In this document: positions 41,760-49,790 of the stretch, piece after piece
How positions within the stretch are numbered: the first letter of the stretch is position 1
Layout: every line of letters starts with the position of its first letter
NCBI RefSeq assembly: GCF_030268885.1
Contig: NZ_BSSA01000004.1
Coordinates: forward strand, 276,706-340,705
Source: Kitasatospora phosalacinea
GTDB lineage: Bacteria; Actinomycetota; Actinomycetes; Streptomycetales; Streptomycetaceae
Direction: 5' to 3'
Length of the DNA: 64,000 nucleotides
The notes under the pieces: model-generated
Told to the model about the DNA's origin: nothing
Seen by the model: the letters and a program-made list of their open reading frames with translations, nothing else
Databases searched by the model: none
Program-made: the position numbers and the translations under genes

Positions 41760-42950
41760 GTGCGCGTCCGCCGCTCCGCCGCCGCCCTGCTGCTCACCGC
41801 CGCCGCCCTCCTCGGCACCGTCTCGGCCGGCCCGCCCGCCGACCGCGCCCCGTTCGACGCCCGCAAGGTCTCCGCGACCACCCTCGCCGACGGTCGCACC
41901 GCCTTCACCGACGCCCGCGGCCGCGTCCTGGACCTGCGGGGCTTCAACCTCGACAAGTACGACGAGACCACCGAGGCCGACCTGCGGGACCTCTCCGCGC
42001 ACGGCTTCGGCCTGGTCCGGATCGCGGTCTCCTGGTCCCGCCTCGAACCCGCCCGCGGCCACTACGACCGGGCCCAGCTCGCCCGGCTCGGCCGGCTCCT
42101 CGACTGGGCGGCGCAGTACCGCCTGTACGCCGTCGTCGACTTCCACCAGGACGTCTACGGCCAGTACTTCCTCGGCGGCGACGGCGGCGCCCCCGCCTGG
42201 GCCACCCGCGACGACGGCCTCCCCTTCACCCCCGACCCGGACGACTGGTTCGCGGGCTACTTCCAGCCCGCCGTCCAGGCCGCCTTCCGCCACCTCTACG
42301 ACGACCCCGACCTGCGGCGCGCCCAGGCCGACCTCTACACCACCGTCGCCCGCGAACTGCGCGGCAAGCGCGCCCTGCTCGGCTACGACCTGTTCAACGA
42401 GCCCTTCGGCCCGGTCGACGGCGACCCGACCGACCCGGCCGTGCTGGCCGCCGCCTCCGCCGCCCTCGAAGAGGGCCGGCTCGCCGCCATGTACCGCCGC
42501 CTGGTCAGCGCCGTCCGCCGGGCGGACCGCGACGCCTGGCTGTTCGTCGAACCCACCGTGCTGGTCGGCCAGGGCGTCCCCACCCGGCTGCCCGCCTTCA
42601 CCGACCCCCGCCCCGGCCCCGACCGGATCGGCTACGCCCCGCACTTCTACGACACCGCCGTCGAAGCGGGCCGGGACTGGGACCCGTCCGGCGGCTTCGT
42701 CGAGGCGTACACCGCCGCCGTCACCGCCTACCCCACCGCCCACCACCTGCCCGTCCTGGTCGGCGAATGGGGCCCGCCCTCCGCCGCCACCCCCGGCAAC
42801 GCCGAACTGGTCCGGCGCCAACTCGCCGCCATGCGCACCTTCGCCGCGGGCTGGACCATGTGGTACTGGTGCCGCGGCACCGGCGGCTACTGCGCCCTCA
42901 CCCCCGACGGCCGCCCGGCCCCCGGCTACGGCCCCGTCTTCACCGGGTAG
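41760..42950 (+). CDS. Secreted glycoside hydrolase family 5 (endoglycoceramidase-like)
   Basis: 396 residues. Signal peptide at 1-24 (AALLLTAAALLGTVSA). GH5 barrel with LRGFNLDKYDE, HGFGLVRIAVSWSRLEP, VVDFHQDVYGQYFLGGDG, the acid/base glutamate in YDLFNEPFGP and the nucleophile glutamate in VLVGEWGPPS. The DFHQD and GGAPAWA segments resemble endoglycoceramidase-type GH5 subfamilies more than cellulases. It would act outside the cell on glycolipids or beta-glycans. No carbohydrate-binding module. GTG at 41760. Confidence 0.88.
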   Translation: MRVRRSAAALLLTAAALLGTVSAGPPADRAPFDARKVSATTLADGRTAFTDARGRVLDLRGFNLDKYDETTEADLRDLSAHGFGLVRIAVSWSRLEPARGHYDRAQLARLGRLLDWAAQYRLYAVVDFHQDVYGQYFLGGDGGAPAWATRDDGLPFTPDPDDWFAGYFQPAVQAAFRHLYDDPDLRRAQADLYTTVARELRGKRALLGYDLFNEPFGPVDGDPTDPAVLAAASAALEEGRLAAMYRRLVSAVRRADRDAWLFVEPTVLVGQGVPTRLPAFTDPRPGPDRIGYAPHFYDTAVEAGRDWDPSGGFVEAYTAAVTAYPTAHHLPVLVGEWGPPSAATPGNAELVRRQLAAMRTFAAGWTMWYWCRGTGGYCALTPDGRPAPGYGPVFTG

Positions 42951-42953
42951 CCC

Positions 42954-42984
42954 ACCGCGCCCCCGCACCCCGTCAGGGGCGCGG
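42954..42984 (+). terminator. Terminator after the GH5 gene, overlapping a dispersed repeat
   Basis: CCGCGCCCC (42954-42962) pairs with GGGGCGCGG (42976-42984). The right arm begins GGGGCGCGGGGGAACTGCGC, which resembles a GC-rich repeat recalled as frequent between streptomycete genes and shares its core with the hairpin at 2501. Confidence 0.65.
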
Positions 42985-43075
42985 GGGAACTGCGCGAGCA
43001 GCCGCGCACGGCCGGTGCCGGGGGCACCGCAGCACCCCCCGCAGGCCGTGCGGTCCCGCCCGCTCCGGGTCCCTC

Positions 43076-45103
43076 CTACTCCAGGCCGCGCCGCACCAGC
43101 AGCGGCCCGATCCGCGGCTCCCGCCCCAGCACGTCCCGCACGCACTCCAGCGCGTCCCGGCTCCCGCCCCGCGACAGCAGCCGCTCCCGGAACAGCTGCC
43201 CGCTCTCCCGCACCCCGAGCCCGTTGGCGCCGAACCACTCCACCGTCTCCGCGTCCAGCACCTCGGACCAGATGTACGCGTAGTACCCGGCGCTGTACCC
43301 GTTCGAGAAGACGTGGTTGAAGTACCCGGTGCGGTACCGCGGCGGCACCGCCGCGACCGCGACGCCCGCCTCCGCGAGCGCCCGCGCCTCGAAGCCCTCC
43401 GGGTCCGCGACGACCGGGTCGCCGGGCCGACGGGTGTGCCAGGCCCAGTCGAGCAGGGCCGCGGCCAGGTACTCGACCGTCCGGAAGCCCTGCCCGTAGT
43501 TCTCGGCGGCGAGCATCCGCCCGACCACGGCGGCGTCCAGCGGCTCCCCGGTGACGTGGTGGCGGGCGTAGTGGGCGAGCACCTCGGGCCGGGTCATCCA
43601 CATCTCGTTGACCTGGGACGGGAACTCGACGAAGTCGCGCGGCACCTCCGTCCCGGCGAAGGACGGGTACTGCACGTCCGAGAACAGCCCGTGCAGCGCG
43701 TGCCCGAACTCGTGGAACAGGGTGCGCACCTCGTCCCAGCTGAGCAGCGCCGCCTCGCCGGGCGCCGGGCGGGCGATGTTGAGGTTGTTGACGACCACCG
43801 GCCGGGTGCCCAGCAGCCGGGACTGCGGGACGAGTTCGTTCATCCAGGCGCCGCCGCGCTTGGACTCGCGGGCGTGGAAGTCGCCGATGAACAGGCCCAG
43901 CCCGGAGCCGTCCGCGTCGAACACCTCGAAGACCCGCGCGTCGGGGTGGTACGCCGTCAGGTCGGGCCGCTCGGCGAAGGTCAGCCCGTACGCGAGGTGG
44001 GCGGCGAAGAAGACGCCGTCGTGCAGCACCCGCTCCAGCTCGAAGTAGGGGCGCAGCGCCGCGGTGTCCACGTCGTAGCGCTCGGCGCGGACCTTCTCCG
44101 CGTAGAACGCCCAGTCGTGGGCCGCGAGTTCGTCGATCCCGTCGGCGGCCGCGGCGGCCGCCAGGTCGGCGGCCTCGCGCTCGGCGTTGGCGACGGCGGG
44201 GGCGACCAGGCGGCCGAGCATCGCGGCCACCGCCTCGACGGTGCCCGCGGTCTCGTCGGCGACCACGTACGAGGCGTGGGTGGGGTGGCCGAGCAGGGCG
44301 GCGCGTTCGGCGCGCAGGGCGGCCATCTTCGCGGCGAGCGGGCCGTTGGTGTCGAGGCCGCGGCGCAGCGAGGCGGTGAGCAGCCGCTCGCGCAGGGCGC
44401 GGTCGGTGAGCCGGGCGAGTTCGCCCTGGTGGGAGAAGTTCTTCAGGCTGAGCACCCAGCGGCCGTCCTGGCCCAGCGCGCGGGCGTTCTCCGCGGCCGC
44501 GGCGACCGCGGCGGCGGACAGGCCGTCGAGGGCGTCGGCGCTGTCCACGGCGACCGCCCCGGCCAGCGAGGCGTCGTGGGTGTTCTTGCGGAACGCGGCG
44601 GCGTCGGCGGCGAGTTCGGCGTTGATCTCGCGCAGCCGCTGCTGCCCGGCGGCGTCGAGCCGGGCGCCGGCCCGGACGAAGGCGGTGTGCCGGCGTTCCA
44701 GCAGGCGCAGCGACTCGGCGTCCAGGCCCAGCTCGTGGCGGGCCCCGTGCAGGGCGTCGAGGCGGGCGAACAGCGCGGCGTCGAGGTGGATCGCGTCGGC
44801 GTGCGCGGCCAGCAGGGGGCTGATCTCGGCGTCGAGCGCCTGGACGCCGGGGGTGGTGTCGGAGGAGTCCTGGTTGAAGAAGACCGCCGAGACCCGGCGC
44901 AGCACCGCTCCCGAACGCTCCAGCGCCACCACGGTGTTGTCGAAGGTCGGCGGCTCGGGGTTCGCGGCGATGGCGGCAACCTCGGCGAGCTGGTCGGCCA
45001 TGCCCCGCTCGAAGGCGGGGCGGTAGTGCTCTTCCCGGATCTCGGCGAAGGGCGGGAGCTCGTACACCAGGGTGCTGGGCGAGAAGAAGGGATTGTCGCT
45101 CAT
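43076..45103 (-). CDS. M3-family metallopeptidase (peptidyl-dipeptidase Dcp / oligopeptidase type)
   Basis: 675 residues, the normal M3 length. The zinc motif HEFGH lies at 464-468 (FHEFGHALHGLF), with a downstream glutamate ligand in FPSQVNEMW. The C-terminal substrate-binding region GYFNHVFSNGYSAGYYAYIWSE is typical of Dcp-like enzymes. No signal peptide, so cytoplasmic turnover of peptides is expected. ATG at 45103 begins SDNPFFSPSTL, the usual start. Divergent from the polymerase gene. Confidence 0.93.
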   Translation of the reverse strand: MSDNPFFSPSTLVYELPPFAEIREEHYRPAFERGMADQLAEVAAIAANPEPPTFDNTVVALERSGAVLRRVSAVFFNQDSSDTTPGVQALDAEISPLLAAHADAIHLDAALFARLDALHGARHELGLDAESLRLLERRHTAFVRAGARLDAAGQQRLREINAELAADAAAFRKNTHDASLAGAVAVDSADALDGLSAAAVAAAAENARALGQDGRWVLSLKNFSHQGELARLTDRALRERLLTASLRRGLDTNGPLAAKMAALRAERAALLGHPTHASYVVADETAGTVEAVAAMLGRLVAPAVANAEREAADLAAAAAADGIDELAAHDWAFYAEKVRAERYDVDTAALRPYFELERVLHDGVFFAAHLAYGLTFAERPDLTAYHPDARVFEVFDADGSGLGLFIGDFHARESKRGGAWMNELVPQSRLLGTRPVVVNNLNIARPAPGEAALLSWDEVRTLFHEFGHALHGLFSDVQYPSFAGTEVPRDFVEFPSQVNEMWMTRPEVLAHYARHHVTGEPLDAAVVGRMLAAENYGQGFRTVEYLAAALLDWAWHTRRPGDPVVADPEGFEARALAEAGVAVAAVPPRYRTGYFNHVFSNGYSAGYYAYIWSEVLDAETVEWFGANGLGVRESGQLFRERLLSRGGSRDALECVRDVLGREPRIGPLLVRRGLE

Positions 45104-45277
45104 GTCCGCGACCCTACGGGCCGCCGGGCCCTGGCGGAACACTGTCACGACAAGCCGCCGCCCCGCCCGTCCGCTCGCGCCGCAACGCCGCTTGTCACCG
45201 CCACCGGCTACCGTCGACAGGTCCTGCCCGCACGCCCGAACCCCCGTCCGGAACGCCCCCGAGAGGAGCCGCCGCCC

Positions 45278-46966
45278 GTGCGCTACGCCCTGGTGCCCGA
45301 TCCGCACGGCCCCGGCGGCCGCCTGCAGCCGCTCGACGAGCAGGGTGCGCCGCTGGGCCCGCCCGAGCCCGCGCCGCGGCTGGCCGAGGCGGTGGCCGCG
45401 GTGGAGGCCGCGCACGCCCCGCGCTGGGTGTGGCCGACGGCGGACACCGCGTACGGCCCGCTGCTGGCGGCCCTGCCGGTGCGGCTGGCGCGCTGCCACG
45501 ACCTGCGGCTGACGGAGGCGCTGCTGCTGGGCCGGGAGGGCCGGTTCGGGTCGCCGCGTTCGCTGGGCGCGGCCTGGGCGCGGCTGCGCGGGCTGCCGGT
45601 GCCGGCCGACCTGCCGGAGGGCGCGCTGCCCGACGAGGACGGCCTGTTCGCCCCGGACCGGCTGCAACTTCCGCCGGGCACCGACCAGTTGGAGGCCGTG
45701 GTCGCGGTGCACGCGGAGCAGCTGCGGCGGCTCGCGGCGATCGAGGACGCGGCGGCCCGCGCCCGGTTCCGGCTGCTGGTGGCGGCCGAGTCGGCGGGCG
45801 CGCTGCTGGCCTGCGAGATGGCGCACGACGGGCTGCCCTGGCGCGCCGACGTGCACGACGCGCTGCTGACCGAGCTGCTGGGCCCGCGTCCGACGATCCC
45901 GGGCACCCAGCCGACGAAGCTCGCCGAACTGGCGCTGGAGGTGCAGCAGGCGCTCGGCGCCCGCCCGTTCAACCCGGACTCGCACACCCAGGTCATCAAG
46001 GCGTTCGCGGACCGCGGCGTCCACCTCTCCTCGACCCGTTCCTGGGAGCTGAAGTCGGTGGACCACCCGGCGGCGGCCCTGATGGTCCGCTACAAGGAGC
46101 TGTCCCGGCTGCACGCCGCGCACGGCTGGGCCTGGCAGGCGGCCTGGGCGCGCGGCGGGCGGTTCCGCCCGGAGTACGTGGTCGGCGGGGTGGTGACCGG
46201 CCGGTGGGCCTCGCGCGGCGGCGGCGCGCTGCAGATCCCGCGGACGATGCGCCGCGCGGTGGTGGCCGACCCGGGCTGGCTGCTGGTCGTGGCGGACGCG
46301 GCGCAGCTGGAGCCCCGGGTGCTGGCCGCCCTCTCCGGCGACGCCGGGCTGGCCCGGACGGCCGCCGGGGGCGACCTGTACGCGGCGCTCGCCGCGAGCG
46401 CCTTCCAGGGCGACCGGGAGAAGGCCAAGCTGGGCCTGCTGGGCGCGATGTACGGCCAGACCGGCGGCGGCATCGGCCCGCTGCTGAACACGCTGCGCCG
46501 CCGCTACCCGGCCGCGATGGGGTACGTGGAGGCGGCGGCCCGCACCGGGGAGGACGGCGGGGTGGTCTCCTCCCGCCTGGGCCGGGTCTGCCCGCCGCCC
46601 TCCGCCGACTGGCTGGACCTGACGGAGGCGCCCGAGCCGGGCGAGGCGGCCGGCCGGTCGGCCCGCGCCCGCGGCCGCTTCACCCGCAACTTCGTGATCC
46701 AGGGCAGCGGCGCGGACTGGGCGCTGGCCCTGCTCGCGGCCCTGCGCCGCCGACTGGCCGCGCTGAGCTCCGGCGAGGACCGTCCGCACCTGGTCTTCTT
46801 CCAGCACGACGAGGTGGTCGTGCACACCCCGGCCGACCTGGCCGACACCGTCGCCGCCGCCGTCGGCGAGGCCGCCGAGGAGGCCACCGCCCTGGTCTTC
46901 GGCGACACCCCGGTCCGCTTCCCCCTCACCACCGCCGTCGTCGACTGCTACGGCGACGCCAAGTAG
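45278..46966 (+). CDS. Family-A DNA polymerase-like protein without 5' nuclease domain
   Basis: 562 residues, much shorter than PolA (about 900). Residues 1-180 correspond to a degenerate 3'-5' exonuclease domain; the catalytic carboxylates are not obvious. The polymerase domain has motif A VVADAAQLEPRVLAALSGD (aspartate kept, the usual SQIELR altered), motif B KAKLGLLGAMYGQT and motif C FFQHDEVVVH. Streptomycetes carry such proteins beside a full-length PolA, annotated as bifunctional 3'-5' exonuclease/DNA polymerase. Role probably repair or lesion synthesis, unproven. GTG at 45278 with GAGAGGAG upstream. Confidence 0.85.
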   Translation: MRYALVPDPHGPGGRLQPLDEQGAPLGPPEPAPRLAEAVAAVEAAHAPRWVWPTADTAYGPLLAALPVRLARCHDLRLTEALLLGREGRFGSPRSLGAAWARLRGLPVPADLPEGALPDEDGLFAPDRLQLPPGTDQLEAVVAVHAEQLRRLAAIEDAAARARFRLLVAAESAGALLACEMAHDGLPWRADVHDALLTELLGPRPTIPGTQPTKLAELALEVQQALGARPFNPDSHTQVIKAFADRGVHLSSTRSWELKSVDHPAAALMVRYKELSRLHAAHGWAWQAAWARGGRFRPEYVVGGVVTGRWASRGGGALQIPRTMRRAVVADPGWLLVVADAAQLEPRVLAALSGDAGLARTAAGGDLYAALAASAFQGDREKAKLGLLGAMYGQTGGGIGPLLNTLRRRYPAAMGYVEAAARTGEDGGVVSSRLGRVCPPPSADWLDLTEAPEPGEAAGRSARARGRFTRNFVIQGSGADWALALLAALRRRLAALSSGEDRPHLVFFQHDEVVVHTPADLADTVAAAVGEAAEEATALVFGDTPVRFPLTTAVVDCYGDAK

Positions 46967-47037
46967 ACCCCGCCCGGAACACCCCCACCGGCCTGCGCCC
47001 CGCCGCACGCAGCGCCCCCGCCTCCCCGCTCCGCCGC

Positions 47038-48219
47038 TCACTCCACCGCGTCGGGCCCGGGCCGGGTGACGAGCAGCAGCAGGGCGTCGTCGCCGAGTTC
47101 GCCGCCGGTGTGCGCGAGCAGGTCCGCGTAGAGGCGGGCGACGGCGGCGTCGAGGTGGGCGAGCGAGCGCCAGCCGTCGCGCACCAGCGGCCCGGCCCGT
47201 TCGGCGAGCGGGTAGAACTCGCCGCCGCGGGCGCCCCTGGCCTCGATGACGCCGTCGGTGCACAGCACCAGGACGTCCTGCGGGCCGAAGGGCACGGCGG
47301 TGGGGCGGGGCCGGCCGGGGACGAGGTGCCCGAGGCCGAGCGGCACCCAGGGGTCGGCGAAGTCGACCACCTCGCTGCTCCCGTCGGCGTGCACCCGCAG
47401 CGGCGGGACGTGGCCGCGGTGCAGCAGGTCGACGCTGCCGGGTTCGCGGAAGGCGGCGAACACCGCGGTGGTGAACTCCCCGTCCGGGACGTGCCGGTGC
47501 ACGCTGGCCTCGATCCGCCCGGCCACGGCGGGCAGCGACTCCTCGTCGTAGGCGGCCTCGCGGAACGCGCCGAGCACCACGGCGGCGGTCTGCACCGCCC
47601 CGAGCCCCTTGCCGCGGACGTCGCCGACCAGCACCCGGGTGCCGTACGGGGTGTCGAGGACGGAGTACAGGTCGCCGCCGATCCGGGCGGCGTCCGCGGC
47701 GGAGACGTACCGCACGGCCAGCCGCAGCGGCCCGACCACCGGGTCGGGCTGGCGCAGCAGCGCACGCTGGGCGGCCTCCGCGACCGAGCTGACGGCCGCG
47801 AAGGCCGCGGCTCGTCGCATCCGCAGTTCGGCGATGCCCGCGCTGAGCGCGGTGACCGCGACGTAGCTGACCATCGCGCCGTACAGGAAGCGGCTGTCGG
47901 CGAGGTTGTCGACCTGGTCGTAGCGGCTGAGGCCGAGCAGGGCCATCAGGCCGAGGAAGCAGACCGCGAGCAGTTCGCGCGGCCGCAGGGTGAGCGCGGC
48001 GACGGAGGGGACGACGACCATCAGCGGGGCGAGGTACCGGTCCTGGCCGGAGAGGTAGTCGGCGAGCGAGACGACCACGATGGCGGTCAGCGCGGGCGCG
48101 GCGCGGCGCAGCAGCGAGAGGTCCTGCAGGTCGGTCACCAGCAGGGCGCTGCGCTGTCGGCTGGGCGGTACCCCGCCGGTCTGGCCCGCCGGTCCGCCAC
48201 CTCCGCGTCGAAGGTGCAC
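47038..48219 (-). CDS. SpoIIE-type PP2C phosphatase with membrane-embedded N-terminus
   Basis: About 393 residues. Three to four membrane helices lie in the first 140 residues (APALTAIVVVSLADYL, YLAPLMVVVPSVAAL, LLAVCFLGLMALLGL). The C-terminal ~230 residues form a PPM/SpoIIE domain: ARIGGDLYSVLDTPYGTRVLVGDVRGKG, HRGHVPPL, LCTDGVIEARG and DDALLLLV. Such phosphatases usually dephosphorylate anti-sigma-factor antagonists. No partner gene is adjacent. The start is uncertain: GTG 48219 is used; ATGs at 48276 and 48303 would lengthen it. Confidence 0.83.
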   Translation of the reverse strand: MHLRRGGGGPAGQTGGVPPSRQRSALLVTDLQDLSLLRRAAPALTAIVVVSLADYLSGQDRYLAPLMVVVPSVAALTLRPRELLAVCFLGLMALLGLSRYDQVDNLADSRFLYGAMVSYVAVTALSAGIAELRMRRAAAFAAVSSVAEAAQRALLRQPDPVVGPLRLAVRYVSAADAARIGGDLYSVLDTPYGTRVLVGDVRGKGLGAVQTAAVVLGAFREAAYDEESLPAVAGRIEASVHRHVPDGEFTTAVFAAFREPGSVDLLHRGHVPPLRVHADGSSEVVDFADPWVPLGLGHLVPGRPRPTAVPFGPQDVLVLCTDGVIEARGARGGEFYPLAERAGPLVRDGWRSLAHLDAAVARLYADLLAHTGGELGDDALLLLVTRPGPDAVE

Positions 48220-48346
48220 CTTCCGAACATATCGGACCCCCGGGCGCCCTGCTCCACCCGGGCGAGGTTCGGACATTCCGGGCCAACAACACCAAATTGT
48301 CATACCGTACGTTCACCACTGGTCCGCGGCGACGGAAGGCTCCCGG

Positions 48347-49297
48347 ATGTCCGGTTACGGCACGACACCCCCGAGTTACGGCAACCCGAGCGGCCGCCCG
48401 AACGTACCCCCGCCCCGCCGGGGCACCGCCGCACCCACCCGCTACTGGCTGAAGATCCTCCTGACCGGCCTGGCCCTGTGGGTGGCCACCGTCGCGGTCA
48501 CCTTCGCGACCTCCAACAGCAACCTGGTGCCGACCGTCGTGCTGCTCGGCAGCTTCCTCGTCCCGGCCACCTTCACCGTCTGGGCGTACGAGCGGTTCGC
48601 CTCGGACGTCGGGCCGGGCCGGATCCTCGCCTGCTTCGGCGTCGGCGGGATCATCGGCGTGCTGGGCGCCTCGGTGCTGGAGGCGTACCTGCTCTCGCCC
48701 TCGGTGTGGATGTACCTCGGGGTCGGGCTGATCGAGGAGGCGGCGAAGCTCTTCGCGCTGGTGCTGGTGGCCCGCAACATCCCGGTCCGCGGCCTCAGGC
48801 ACGGCCTGGTGCTGGGCGCCACGGTCGGCGCGGGCTTCGCCGCGTTCGAGAGCGCGGGCTACGCGTTCAACGCGGTGCTGACCATCCACGGCCTGTCGCT
48901 GAAGAACCTGGTGGAGACCGAGGTGCTGCGCGGCCTGCTCGCCCCGGTCGGCCACATCCTGTGGACCGGCATCCTCGGCGGCGTGCTGTTCCGCGAGCGC
49001 CGCGGCCCGCACTTCCGCCTCACCGCCCCGGTGCTGCTCACCTACCTGGGCGTGTCGCTGCTGCACGCGCTGTGGGACAGCACGAGCGGCATCGCGGTCT
49101 GGCTGGTGGTCCGCACCACCAGCACCGACCTGCAGGAGCAGCTGTTCGCCAACGGCTACCTGCCGCACCCCACCCAGCAGCAGGTGCACCTGTACACGCT
49201 GTACGACGTGCTCGGCCTGGTGGTGGTCTCGCTGCTCGGCCTGGGCTGGCTGCGCCTGCTGGTCCGCCGCGAGGAGCGGGCGCCGCTGGCGACCTGA
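48347..49297 (+). CDS. PrsW-family intramembrane metalloprotease
   Basis: 316 residues with about eight membrane helices after a Pro-rich cytoplasmic N-terminus. The PrsW motifs are present: YLGVGLIEEAAKLFAL (EExxK-type catalytic glutamates), GAGFAAFESAGYAF (FxxxE region), LAPVGHILWTGILGG and SLLHALWDST (H in the last motif). PrsW proteases start the degradation of membrane anti-sigma factors. ATG at 48347 with GGAAGG upstream. Divergent from the SpoIIE-type phosphatase, another kind of sigma-factor control protein. Confidence 0.9.
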   Translation: MSGYGTTPPSYGNPSGRPNVPPPRRGTAAPTRYWLKILLTGLALWVATVAVTFATSNSNLVPTVVLLGSFLVPATFTVWAYERFASDVGPGRILACFGVGGIIGVLGASVLEAYLLSPSVWMYLGVGLIEEAAKLFALVLVARNIPVRGLRHGLVLGATVGAGFAAFESAGYAFNAVLTIHGLSLKNLVETEVLRGLLAPVGHILWTGILGGVLFRERRGPHFRLTAPVLLTYLGVSLLHALWDSTSGIAVWLVVRTTSTDLQEQLFANGYLPHPTQQQVHLYTLYDVLGLVVVSLLGLGWLRLLVRREERAPLAT

Positions 49298-49314
49298 GCC
49301 GTTCGGAGGAACGG

Positions 49315-49347
49315 ACGGCGGGCGGCCCGGTGCGGGCCGCCCGCCGT
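49315..49347 (+). terminator. Terminator after the PrsW gene
   Basis: Perfect 15-bp arms (ACGGCGGGCGGCCCG and complement) with a 3-nt loop, 18 bp after the stop. Confidence 0.82.
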
Positions 49348-49420
49348 TGCGGTTCCCGGCCCGGCGCGGACTACCCTCGGGACGGGCCGCGGGCCGCCCG
49401 CGCCGGAACGCGCCCCCCTC

Positions 49421-49448
49421 TGGACGGAATACCCCCAGGGGGTACTGT
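49421..49448 (+). promoter_or_regulatory. Copper-responsive promoter with CsoR box
   Basis: The palindrome TACCCCC-A-GGGGGTA (49430-49444) is a textbook CsoR operator. It lies between a -35-like TGGACG (49421-49426) and TACTGT (49443-49448) as -10, 55 bp upstream of copZ. CsoR releases this site when it binds Cu(I). No csoR gene is in the window. Confidence 0.85.
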
Positions 49449-49502
49449 GGTGGGGAGACGGGCACCCGCCCCACCAGCAGCACCGCGCGTTCGGAGGTCC
49501 CC

Positions 49503-49721
49503 ATGTCCAGCACCGTCACCTACACCGTCAGCGGCATGAGCTGCAGCCACTGCGAGAAGGCGATCAGCGGCGAGGTCTCCGCCCTGCCCGGCGTCACCGC
49601 GGTCGCCGCCGACGCCGCGGCCGGCACCGTCACCGTCACCGCCGAGCCCGCCCCCAGCGACGAGCAGGTCGCCGCCGCGGTGGACGAGGCGGGCTACGAA
49701 CTGGTCGGCCGGGCCTCCTGA
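49503..49721 (+). CDS. copZ: Copper chaperone CopZ-like (HMA domain)
   Basis: 72 residues, one heavy-metal-associated domain with the Cu(I)-binding motif GMSCSHC (Cys14, Cys17) and ferredoxin-like fold pattern to the C-terminus (EAGYELVG). It binds cytoplasmic Cu(I) and hands it to the ATPase encoded downstream. ATG at 49503 follows GGAGG. First gene of a copper-efflux unit behind a CsoR box. Confidence 0.93.
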   Translation: MSSTVTYTVSGMSCSHCEKAISGEVSALPGVTAVAADAAAGTVTVTAEPAPSDEQVAAAVDEAGYELVGRAS

Positions 49722-49728
49722 CCCGCCC

Positions 49729-49754
49729 GCGGGGGCGGCCCGCGCCGCCCCCGC
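49729..49754 (+). terminator. Hairpin between copZ and copA (attenuator-like)
   Basis: Perfect 11-bp arms (GCGGGGGCGGC / GCCGCCCCCGC) with a 4-nt loop in the 69-bp gap. It may end part of the transcripts, giving more chaperone than pump, or stabilise the copZ message. Confidence 0.5.
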
Positions 49755-49790
49755 CCCCTCACTCCTGCACCGAGCGAAGCGGACGAGCTG

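Noticed and set aside
41675..46966. Open plus-strand frame of about 1763 codons ending in the polymerase
   Set aside because: The part before 45278 overlaps the GH5 gene in another frame and the M3 peptidase antisense; only the polymerase portion with its own ribosome site is credible.
43076..49519. Open minus-strand frame of about 2147 codons
   Set aside because: Only the last 676 codons (M3 peptidase) show family motifs. The rest runs antisense to the polymerase and PrsW genes and has the low-complexity Arg/Gly/Pro composition of GC-rich shadow frames.
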